DNA of 26,168 nucleotides from JBIKIW01 sp044361365 (GTDB lineage: Bacteria; Patescibacteriota; JACMRA01): contig JBIKIW010000020.1 in NCBI GenBank assembly GCA_044361365.1, positions 1 to 26,168 on the forward strand, written 5' to 3'. A program made the translations under genes and the position numbers. The notes under the pieces were generated by a model. The model worked only from the letters and a program-made list of their open reading frames with translations. It did not search any database and was not told the DNA's origin. Position 1 is the stretch's first letter. Every line of letters begins with the position of its first letter. Shown piece by piece: positions 6,616-13,654 of this stretch.

Positions 6616-7617
6616 ATGAATAATCCTCGCCCAGTCTTGTATGAATCAGACGCAGACTTAAACTTTTTGCAAAATAAAACTGTAGCCGTAATTGGTTATG
6701 GAGCTCAGGGAAGAGCTCAGGCTAGAATGCTTTTTGAATCTGGAATTTCGGTTGTGGTGGGAGTTCGCGAAAACGGAAAATCTTGGAATTTAGTTGTCGA
6801 AGATGGTTTGAGACCCGCGACTATTTCTGAAGCTAGTAAAATGGCTGATATAATTCATATTCTTATCCCAGATGAAATTCAAAAATCTGTATATGAAACT
6901 GAGATTTTAGCCCATCTTACTACCGACAAAATCCTAAGTTTTTCTCACGGATTCAACATCGTATTTAAAAGAATTATACCTCCATCTGGAGTTGGAGTGA
7001 TTATGGTTGCCCCAAAGGCTCCGGGCACTGAAGAATACAAGAGATACCGAGAAGGTTTTGGAGTTCCTGCTCTTATCGCCGTACACCAAGAAAACCAAAC
7101 TGAAACAGCCAAAAAAACTGCTCTTGCCATGTCTAAAGCGATGTTCTTTACCAAAGCTGGAGTTATGGAAGCTACTTTTAGTGAAGAAACCTACGAGGAT
7201 TTGTTTGGTGAACAAGCGGTACTTTGTGGTGGGGCAACTGCTCTTATTAAGACTGGTTTTGAAGTTTTAGTGGAAGCTGGTTATCCTGCAGAATTTGCCT
7301 ATTTTGAGTGTCTTCACGAGATGAAATTGATTGTAGATTTGCTATACGAAGGAGGTCTTGAAAAAATGTGGGAAGTTGTTTCAAACACTGCTGAATATGG
7401 AGGTTTAACCCGTGGAAGTAGAGTGATCACAAGCGAAACTAAAGAAATCATGAAAGAGATTTTGAAAGAGGTGGAAAGTGGTCAATTTGCTAAAGAATTT
7501 ATTGATGAATACGAGCAAAATAACTTCAAAAAAATGCTCCAAATGCGAAAATCTGAAGGAGATCACCCAGTAGAAGTTGTGGGACGACGAATCCGCTCGA
7601 TGTTTCAAAAAAATTAA
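6616..7617 (+). CDS. ilvC: Ketol-acid reductoisomerase, class I
   Basis: The enzyme converts 2-acetolactate (or 2-aceto-2-hydroxybutyrate) to the dihydroxy acid using NAD(P)H and Mg2+ in valine, leucine and isoleucine synthesis. The 333-residue length fits the short class I. Visible features: the Rossmann motif GYGAQG (27-32) and cofactor loop VGVRENGKSW; HGFNIVF; MVAPKAPGTEEY, where most members have PKGPGHTVR; the knotted helical domain with metal ligands in EDLFGEQAVLCGG (Asp, Glu) and ECLHEMKLIVDLLYEGG. I start at the ATG 6616 because a TTG at 6565 lies upstream of the promoter. No other branched-chain amino acid gene is in the window, so its role in what is probably an auxotroph is unclear. 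pgi follows by 31 bases. Confidence 0.93.
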   Translation: MNNPRPVLYESDADLNFLQNKTVAVIGYGAQGRAQARMLFESGISVVVGVRENGKSWNLVVEDGLRPATISEASKMADIIHILIPDEIQKSVYETEILAHLTTDKILSFSHGFNIVFKRIIPPSGVGVIMVAPKAPGTEEYKRYREGFGVPALIAVHQENQTETAKKTALAMSKAMFFTKAGVMEATFSEETYEDLFGEQAVLCGGATALIKTGFEVLVEAGYPAEFAYFECLHEMKLIVDLLYEGGLEKMWEVVSNTAEYGGLTRGSRVITSETKEIMKEILKEVESGQFAKEFIDEYEQNNFKKMLQMRKSEGDHPVEVVGRRIRSMFQKN

Positions 7618-7648
7618 CAAAACCCGCTCTTTGTTTTAAAACTTCAAT

Positions 7649-8923
7649 ATGCTTACTACCAATTTTTCAGAACTAACCAAAATTGCTCAAAAAAATTCTA
7701 ATCATGGGATTTCTGAAGCTGAATTAGGCTCTTGGAAAAATAAATTTTCAGAATTTAAAACCAGAATAGAATCACGAAAACAAGGTTTTTTGGACTTACC
7801 TTTTGATACTGAAAACTTGGAAAAAGTAAAACAATTTTCAACTAGCATGAAAGGAAAATTTGATACTATTGTGGTACTTGGAATTGGTGGATCAATGCTT
7901 GGGTCGCTAGTTATTTTGGAGTCATTAGCTGCAAATTCTAACAAAAAAGTCTATTGCGTAGATAATATCGATCCAGATTTAATAAAGCAAATTGATGACA
8001 AAATAAACTACGCGACAACTTTGTTTTTGGTGCAAACCAAATCTGGAACCACACCCGAAACCGTAGCCCAGTATTTTTATTTTAGAGCCAAAGTAATTAA
8101 GGAAAACCTGGAAGTCAAAGATCATTTTGTATTTGTTACCGACCCTGAAAATGGTTACCTCAGAAAATCAGCCCCAGCGGATCAAATCACCTGTTTTGAT
8201 ATTCCTGAAAATGTAGGAGGTAGGTTTAGTGTACTTAGTAACATCGGTTTGGTTTTAGCGAGCCTTTTGGATGTGAATGTAGATGAGCTATTAGAAGGTG
8301 CAAGGGTAGGGGTGGAGAAATATTTCGGTGGAAATGATTTGAGCAGCTACAACTTGGCAGTTAGTCAGTTTTTACTAAACCAAAAAGGTAAAAATATCAC
8401 GGTTTTGATGCCGTACAGCTCTAGGTTAAAAACCTTTGCAGCTTGGTATATTCAGCTTCTTAGCGAATCGGTTGGCAAAACTTTAGATTTGGAAGGTAAA
8501 AAAGTTTGGACGGGGATTACTCCAGTTCCTGCTCTTGGAGCTACGGATCAACACGCTCAAATGCAATTATTTAAAGAAGGTCCACACGATAAATTAATCG
8601 TATTTTTGGAAGTCAAAGATCATCAAGTTGAGGTGCAAATTCCTGATTTGTTTGGTGATGAGAAAAGTTTGGCGTATCTAAAAGGTAAGAGTTTTAATCA
8701 GCTTTTGGAGGCTGAATTTGTAGGAACAAGACAAAGTTTATCTGAGTCAGAAAAGGCAAATATCACCATTTCACTAGATAAAGTAGATGAAAAATCACTC
8801 GGAGAACTATTTGTTTTCTTTGAAATTTCGGTCGCTTTTTTGGGAGAAATTTTTAATATCAATACCTTTGACCAACCTGGAGTGGAGAGGAGTAAGGTTA
8901 TTACTAGGGAGATTTTGAGTTAG
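7649..8923 (+). CDS. pgi: Glucose-6-phosphate isomerase
   Basis: Interconverts glucose 6-phosphate and fructose 6-phosphate in glycolysis and gluconeogenesis. The 424-residue protein is a short form (typical bacterial Pgi is 440-550). Visible motifs: VVLGIGGSMLGS (sugar-phosphate binding, from about residue 73), TKSGTTPETVAQY (phosphate loop), VGGRFSVLSNIGL (signature with the catalytic Arg), GATDQHAQMQLF with the signature's Gln-His, and a C-terminal NTFDQPGVERSK holding the catalytic Lys region. It lies 31 bases after ilvC without a Shine-Dalgarno, probably in the same transcript. Confidence 0.95.
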   Translation: MLTTNFSELTKIAQKNSNHGISEAELGSWKNKFSEFKTRIESRKQGFLDLPFDTENLEKVKQFSTSMKGKFDTIVVLGIGGSMLGSLVILESLAANSNKKVYCVDNIDPDLIKQIDDKINYATTLFLVQTKSGTTPETVAQYFYFRAKVIKENLEVKDHFVFVTDPENGYLRKSAPADQITCFDIPENVGGRFSVLSNIGLVLASLLDVNVDELLEGARVGVEKYFGGNDLSSYNLAVSQFLLNQKGKNITVLMPYSSRLKTFAAWYIQLLSESVGKTLDLEGKKVWTGITPVPALGATDQHAQMQLFKEGPHDKLIVFLEVKDHQVEVQIPDLFGDEKSLAYLKGKSFNQLLEAEFVGTRQSLSESEKANITISLDKVDEKSLGELFVFFEISVAFLGEIFNINTFDQPGVERSKVITREILS

Positions 8924-8941
8924 GGGGTAAAGTGTTTATAC

Positions 8942-9062
8942 GATTCCCGCCACCTGTATAATCTCAAAAAATATTGCCTAAATAATCGACGGTAGCTTCC
9001 CCACCCCCTCCGCCAACCACTACGTTCTGTCGGTTTCCCCTGAGTGGGGAGGTTTGATTGGT
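8942..9062. repeat. 121-base direct repeat, copy 1, with hairpin
   Basis: Runs from GATTCCCGC to TTTGATTGGT. A second copy in the same orientation lies at 18966-19084. The last 68 bases are nearly identical (one A/T change); the first 50 are more diverged. AGCTTCCCCAC (8994-9004) can pair over 11 bases with GTGGGGAGGTT (9044-9054), with a C-rich 39-base loop. It is far richer in GC than its surroundings and has no open frame of its own. It separates pgi from the restriction-modification operon. The rest of 8924-9172 holds only the palindrome and promoter listed separately. Confidence 0.85.
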
Positions 9063-9086
9063 AGTTTTAAATTAAATATTTATGCT

Positions 9087-9103
9087 ACTATACTGCATAT
9101 AGT
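9087..9103. promoter_or_regulatory. Palindrome upstream of the RM operon, possible operator
   Basis: ACTATA-CTGCA-TATAGT is a perfect 6-base inverted repeat 34 bases before the -35 box of the RM promoter. RM operons are often controlled by such sites, but no controller gene is seen nearby, so a role is only a guess. Confidence 0.35.
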
Positions 9104-9136
9104 GAGAGAAATTTGCTTTATGGCATCAAAACCAAC

Positions 9137-9165
9137 TTGACGGATAAGACGAGATGTTTTATAAA
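9137..9165 (+). promoter_or_regulatory. Promoter of the RM operon
   Basis: TTGACG (9137-9142), 17 bases, TATAAA (9160-9165). The ATG at 9173 lies 7 bases after the -10 box, exactly where transcription should begin, so the methyltransferase mRNA appears leaderless. This also rules out the upstream TTG at 9113 as start. Confidence 0.65.
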
Positions 9166-9172
9166 AAAGTGC

Positions 9173-10426
9173 ATGGATAGAAATTTGAAAATATCAGTAC
9201 CGACAAGAGCTAAGTTCATTGGTACAAAAGATACTTGGTATAAAATTGAAAAAGAAACTTGGTTTTTGGAAAGATTGCAAGATAAAGAAAAAGACCTTGA
9301 AAACTTTTTAATTCAAATATACAACGAATACAAAAATAAAAATCAACCCCAATCAATACTAAACACCCCGCAGACGGCAGATATACTTTTTGATGATATA
9401 CCTACCAAAGCTTTTGAAATTCAAAACAGGAGGTATTTAGGAAATAAACACAAACTTTTGAAGTTTATAGATCAGGTTATAAAAGAAAACTGCACTAATG
9501 TAAAAATATTTTGTGATATTTTTGGAGGTACTGGAGTTGTAGGACATTTTTTCAATGAAAAATATGATATAATTTCAAATGACCTTTTGTATAGTAACTA
9601 TGTGGCTCTACAAAGTTTTTTAGAAACAAAGGAGTTGGGGAATTTACAAGAAAAAATAAGCTACTTAAACAGTTTAACACCAACACCAAACTACTACTCT
9701 GAAAATTTTGGCAATACCTATTTTTCTTTAGAAAATGCGATGAAAATTGGAATAATTAGAGAAGAAATTGAAAAAATAGCTGAAAATGAGAATCAAAAAA
9801 ATTTACTCACAACCTCTTTAATATATGCCTCTGATAAGGTAGCAAATACAGTAGGTCATTATGATGCTTTTAGAAAAAAAATGGATATGCTCAAACCTTT
9901 AGAGCTTTTGATGCCTTTAATTAGATTGGAGGACAACCACAGCAACAAAGTTTATAATCGAGATGCTAACGAGCTAATAAATGAGATAGAAAGCGATGTT
10001 TTATACATAGACCCACCTTATAATTCTAGGCAATACAGCGATGCTTACCACCTACTTGAAAATTTAGCTGAAAACAAAAAACCTAAAGTTTTTGGACTGG
10101 CTAAAAAAATGGATCGTGAGAAAATCAAAAGTAATTACTGTACTAAACAAGCTACAAATAGTTTCCAAGATTTGATCTATAAAGCAAAAACAAGATATAT
10201 TTTAGTGTCATATAACAACACAGGGGAGAAAAGAGATGGTAGAAGTAATGCCCGAATAAGCGACAAGGAGATAATTAGAATTTTAGAAACACGAGGGAAA
10301 ACACAAATTTTTGAAAAAGAATACAGAGCCTTTTCAACTGGTAAAAGCGAAACAAAAGGAAACACTGAAAGGGTATTTTTTTGTGAAGTAATAAATCAGC
10401 CTCAAACAAACGATCAGATTATTTAA
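9173..10426 (+). CDS. D12-class adenine-specific DNA methyltransferase (type IIS RM)
   Basis: The 417-residue protein transfers a methyl group from S-adenosylmethionine to N6 of adenine. Motifs come in the Dam/D12 order: NRRYLGNKHKLLKFI (motif X), FCDIFGGTGVVGHFF (motif I, cofactor binding), ISNDLLYSN, and VLYIDPPYNSRQY (motif IV, catalytic DPPY); RYILVSYNN follows as a later motif. About 95 residues before motif X are not typical of Dam and are unassigned. It is the first gene of the operon; the restriction gene starts one base after its stop. A second methyltransferase of a different class closes the operon, as expected when each strand of an asymmetric site needs its own enzyme. Confidence 0.88.
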   Translation: MDRNLKISVPTRAKFIGTKDTWYKIEKETWFLERLQDKEKDLENFLIQIYNEYKNKNQPQSILNTPQTADILFDDIPTKAFEIQNRRYLGNKHKLLKFIDQVIKENCTNVKIFCDIFGGTGVVGHFFNEKYDIISNDLLYSNYVALQSFLETKELGNLQEKISYLNSLTPTPNYYSENFGNTYFSLENAMKIGIIREEIEKIAENENQKNLLTTSLIYASDKVANTVGHYDAFRKKMDMLKPLELLMPLIRLEDNHSNKVYNRDANELINEIESDVLYIDPPYNSRQYSDAYHLLENLAENKKPKVFGLAKKMDREKIKSNYCTKQATNSFQDLIYKAKTRYILVSYNNTGEKRDGRSNARISDKEIIRILETRGKTQIFEKEYRAFSTGKSETKGNTERVFFCEVINQPQTNDQII

Positions 10427-10427
10427 T

Positions 10428-12263
10428 ATGCAAAAACCTTGGTCAATTACAACAACCGTTAGAAATCCTGAGAGGATGCGAAGCTTTTTGAAAGTATTGC
10501 AGACTTTTGAAGGTCAAGAGTGGACACTTGAGAATCAAGAAAATTATCAAATAGCTTTAATACAAAATAGGCTATATGGATACGGAAACCAGCAGTTTTA
10601 TAATAATTTACCGCTAGATAAAATCACTGTTTTAGAAGACTTAAAACATGAAATTTCATTTGAAGAAGCTAAGGCTATTTTTAAACTTAAAGGATACGAA
10701 GACCCAGCGATGAGAGGTAGGCAGTCACTTAATCCACTAAAAAAATTTGGCTTTGTGGTTTTCAAAGAAAAAGTATTGTTTATTAGCCAACTTGGAAAAT
10801 ATTTTTTAACTGAAAATTATGATCTTGGCGAGGTAGTTTTTAGAATGTTCTTAAAGTGGCAACTTCCAAACCCAGCAAGTAAAGACTACAAAAAAGAAAA
10901 CGGTGTCGATATAAAACCTTTTATTGGTACTTTACACTTAATAAATCAAGTGAATCTATTAGAGCAGAAAAAAGGTAATAAAGCAAAAGGTTTGAGTAAA
11001 GAAGAATTTAGTTTGTTTGTACCCACTTTGGTTAATTACCAAGAAATTGAAAATCAAGCTAAAAAAGTAATTAATTTTAGATCCAAAATAGAGGGTAAGA
11101 CTAAAAACGAACAGAAAGAAATCAAGGAGAAATTGAAAATTGAATTTATTGAAGAATTTTTAGGAATAAACGATGTAAAAATAGTGAAGGCAAATTTAAA
11201 TAACATAAAAGACTATGGGGATAACATTTTAAGATATTTTAGACTTACCCGTTTTTTATATATCCGAGGTGGTGGATTTTTTGTTGATCTTGAGCCGAGA
11301 CGACAAGTTGAAATACAAAACCTTTTGAATTTTGATAACGGTCAAAGTTTGGAATTTTCAAGCAGTGAAGCTTATTTTGAGTATTTAGCAGATTTAGAAA
11401 AACCAGAGCTACCTTGGGAAACAAACAAAGAGCTTTTGAAAATCGTTGAAAGTATAAACATTGATATTTTAGAAGAAAAGAAAAAGTTGACTTTAGAGAT
11501 TATAAATCAAGTTAATTTTGTGGAAAAGCAAGAGCAAGAATTGAACAAAGAAGATCTAAAAATTTACATTGAGGAGTTGAGAAATTACCGCCGAAAATTG
11601 CAAGAACTACAAAACAAGCAACAATCACAAGAAATTGAAAACATAAAAAATTATATTTTTGAGCTTAAAAATATCTATAATTCTAAAAAAGCTAAACCAA
11701 TTGAGCTTGAAAAATATACGACTCTTGGCTTGAATGCCTTAAACGATGCTTTGAATATCCAGCCAAATTATCCAGTAGGAGACGACAACGAGCCAACATT
11801 TACAGCCCCAGCAGGAAAGCCAGACATTGAATGCTATTACACAAAATATAATGCAATTTGTGAGGTTACTATGTTAAACGGACGTGATCAATGGTTTAAC
11901 GAAGGTCAACCAGTCATGAGACATTTGAGAGACTTTGAAGATCGAGACAATACAAAAACAAGCTACTGTTTATTTATAGCCCCTAAAATTCATCAGGACA
12001 CAGTTAATACTTTTTGGTTTTCAGTAAAATACGAATATCAAGGGAAGAAGCAAAATATAGTTCCTTTAACTATCAATCAATTTGTCAGCTTGTTAGAAAT
12101 CTTGGTTGAGATAAAACAAGCAGGTAAAAAGCTAAATCATCAAGAACTATTTAGCTTGTACGATGATATTTTACACCTAACAAGCAAGGTTGATAATTCT
12201 TTGAGCTGGCTTGAAAGAATACCCGACACAATTACAAATTGGAAAGTAAAACTAGCCGTATGA
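10428..12263 (+). CDS. AlwI family type IIS restriction endonuclease
   Basis: The 611-residue product begins with KPWSITTTVRNPERMRSFLK, a characteristic AlwI-family opening, followed by TLENQENYQIALIQNRLYG. The C-terminal part has GKPDIECYYTKYNAICEVTM, where PD and ExT fit the modified PD-(D/E)xK catalytic core of the family, then RDQWFNEGQPVMRHLRDFE. AlwI itself recognises GGATC and cuts outside it; the specificity here cannot be read from sequence. A predicted coiled coil (about residues 350-430, Glu/Lys/Gln-rich) lies between the two parts. The gene is flanked by two methyltransferases: 1 base after the first and overlapping the second by 4 bases. Confidence 0.85.
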   Translation: MQKPWSITTTVRNPERMRSFLKVLQTFEGQEWTLENQENYQIALIQNRLYGYGNQQFYNNLPLDKITVLEDLKHEISFEEAKAIFKLKGYEDPAMRGRQSLNPLKKFGFVVFKEKVLFISQLGKYFLTENYDLGEVVFRMFLKWQLPNPASKDYKKENGVDIKPFIGTLHLINQVNLLEQKKGNKAKGLSKEEFSLFVPTLVNYQEIENQAKKVINFRSKIEGKTKNEQKEIKEKLKIEFIEEFLGINDVKIVKANLNNIKDYGDNILRYFRLTRFLYIRGGGFFVDLEPRRQVEIQNLLNFDNGQSLEFSSSEAYFEYLADLEKPELPWETNKELLKIVESINIDILEEKKKLTLEIINQVNFVEKQEQELNKEDLKIYIEELRNYRRKLQELQNKQQSQEIENIKNYIFELKNIYNSKKAKPIELEKYTTLGLNALNDALNIQPNYPVGDDNEPTFTAPAGKPDIECYYTKYNAICEVTMLNGRDQWFNEGQPVMRHLRDFEDRDNTKTSYCLFIAPKIHQDTVNTFWFSVKYEYQGKKQNIVPLTINQFVSLLEILVEIKQAGKKLNHQELFSLYDDILHLTSKVDNSLSWLERIPDTITNWKVKLAV

Positions 12264-13033
12264 AAACAAATGAAATTTATTTAGGTGATTGTGTGGAGGT
12301 TATGAAAAAAAAAGTTGATCCTGAAAGTGTGGATTTAATTTTTGCAGACCCCCCTTATAATTTATCAGGTAATGGCTTACACTGGAAGGGAAACAAAACA
12401 GGTGGAGACTGGTTTATGGTCAACGAATCTTGGGATAAAATGACAGCCCCCGAATATCTAAAATTCAGTAGGTTATGGCTAGGCATGAGTTACAAAGTTT
12501 TAAAAAATAATGGTTCTATTTACATAGCTTGTAGTTATCACAATGTAGGAGAAATTATAATGACACTTAAACAATTACAATTTGAAGTAAAAAATATCAT
12601 TACTTGGTATAAGACAAACGCCATGCCAAACATGACAAGGCGAGTTTTTACCCATTCCACCGAGTTTATAATTTGGGCAGTAAAGGGCAAAAATTGGGTT
12701 TTTAATTACAATGAGTTGAAAGAAATAAACCCCGAAAAACAAAAAGATGGCACAGACAAGCAGATGCGGGATTTGTGGAGTTTGCCACTAGTTCAAGGTA
12801 AAGAAAGATTAAAAGGAGATGATAGCCGAGCTTTGCACCCCACACAAAAACCCGAAGAAATGTTAAAAAGGATTATTGTAGCCAGTAGCAATAAAAATGA
12901 TGTTGTACTTGATCCATTCCTTGGAAGTGGCACAACTGCTGTCGTAGCTAAACAACTTGGCAGGCAGTATATAGGGATTGAAAAAGAAGAAAAGTATTTT
13001 GAGGCAAGCAAGAAAAGATTAGGGCTGGTTTAA
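12260..13033 (+). CDS. DNA methyltransferase, N4/N6 type, second modification enzyme
   Basis: The 257-residue protein belongs to the N4-cytosine/N6-adenine methylase family. The catalytic FADPPYNLSG (DPPY at 30-33) comes before the cofactor motif DPFLGSGTTAVVAKQLGRQYIG near the end, here the beta-type motif order; HPTQKPEEMLKRII precedes it. The start is the ATG at 12260, which overlaps the restriction gene's TGA in an ATGA junction, so translation is coupled; a TTG at 12239 is possible but unlikely. By analogy with AlwI (two m6A methylases) it should methylate the strand that the D12 enzyme does not. Only 9 bases separate it from the convergent membrane gene. Confidence 0.9.
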   Translation: MKTNEIYLGDCVEVMKKKVDPESVDLIFADPPYNLSGNGLHWKGNKTGGDWFMVNESWDKMTAPEYLKFSRLWLGMSYKVLKNNGSIYIACSYHNVGEIIMTLKQLQFEVKNIITWYKTNAMPNMTRRVFTHSTEFIIWAVKGKNWVFNYNELKEINPEKQKDGTDKQMRDLWSLPLVQGKERLKGDDSRALHPTQKPEEMLKRIIVASSNKNDVVLDPFLGSGTTAVVAKQLGRQYIGIEKEEKYFEASKKRLGLV

Positions 13034-13042
13034 TTTTGCGTT

Positions 13043-13219
13043 TTAATTCTTTCCTCTACTTAATAGCCAGTTTATACCGAAACCAATTAGCAAACAGAAT
13101 AGAAAGCGGATAATGTAATCAAATACTATCTCACTTCCTGTAGATATTGTTGGTTGAACAAAAAGGATTATGATAAATAATGCTGTGGCGATAAGGATTG
13201 GACGGAGGGTTTTGGACAT
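13043..13219 (-). CDS. Small two-helix membrane protein closing cassette B
   Basis: A 58-residue protein with two hydrophobic stretches, residues about 5-22 and 36-53, joined by a short loop QPTISTGSEIVFDY, with a basic SRGKN end. It is a clear paralogue of 21176-21352: STGSEIVFDY, ILIATALF and the overall length are shared, and the DNA is similar throughout. Both copies stand last in a toxin-immunity cassette, here 17 bases after the immunity gene. Function unknown; it might be a second immunity or anchoring protein, or simply the conserved right arm for recombination. Confidence 0.7.
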   Translation of the reverse strand: MSKTLRPILIATALFIIILFVQPTISTGSEIVFDYIIRFLFCLLIGFGINWLLSRGKN

Positions 13220-13236
13220 ATTATTTTAAGTTTAAG

Positions 13237-13638
13237 TTAGTTCGACAATGATATACCGTTCCTATTTTTATATAAAGAACAAATATCTTTGATATTATTT
13301 ATATCAATTTCTGATGATATTAATTCCCAACCAGGGCTAGCAAAGTCATGAATTATTACAAACTTATTATTTAATAAGCAGATTATATCATCGCTAATTC
13401 CTGTTGTAAAAATCGGAAATAAATTACCATCATATTTTATATATCTGTTATTCAGCTCGTTATAAATTTTTTCCCAATACGACTTATCATTTGTGAGGTT
13501 ATAAAAGCTTAAATTAAAAAAACCTGTAAAAGTTTGATTTATCGAGTCAAGATAAGCTAAAAAATCTACATCTTTGGATAAAAAATTAGCTAAATCTTTA
13601 CTTTTAGATAATGCGATATTGAATTTATTAAGATTCAT
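13237..13638 (-). CDS. Putative immunity protein of cassette B
   Basis: A 133-residue soluble protein without a recognised family. I start at ATG 13638 (MNLNKFNIALSKSK); the longer frame from 13707 runs back into the toxin gene. It begins 16 bases after the toxin stop, the place of the immunity gene in polymorphic toxin loci, and lacks a signal or membrane segment, fitting a cytoplasmic neutraliser. Acidic residues are spread over DVDFLAYLDS and SSEIDINNIKD. Immunity is inferred only from position. Confidence 0.55.
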   Translation of the reverse strand: MNLNKFNIALSKSKDLANFLSKDVDFLAYLDSINQTFTGFFNLSFYNLTNDKSYWEKIYNELNNRYIKYDGNLFPIFTTGISDDIICLLNNKFVIIHDFASPGWELISSEIDINNIKDICSLYKNRNGISLSN

Positions 13639-13654
13639 AAATTGTGTTATAATA

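Noticed and set aside
8942..9062. Insertion sequence or CRISPR repeat
   Set aside because: No transposase, no regular spacing and only two copies; treated as a dispersed hairpin repeat.
12255..12265. Recoding of TGA as glycine or tryptophan, as in some CPR lineages
   Set aside because: TGA closes the restriction gene in a clean ATGA overlap and ends the 24875-25150 gene; no conserved domain in the window contains an internal TGA.
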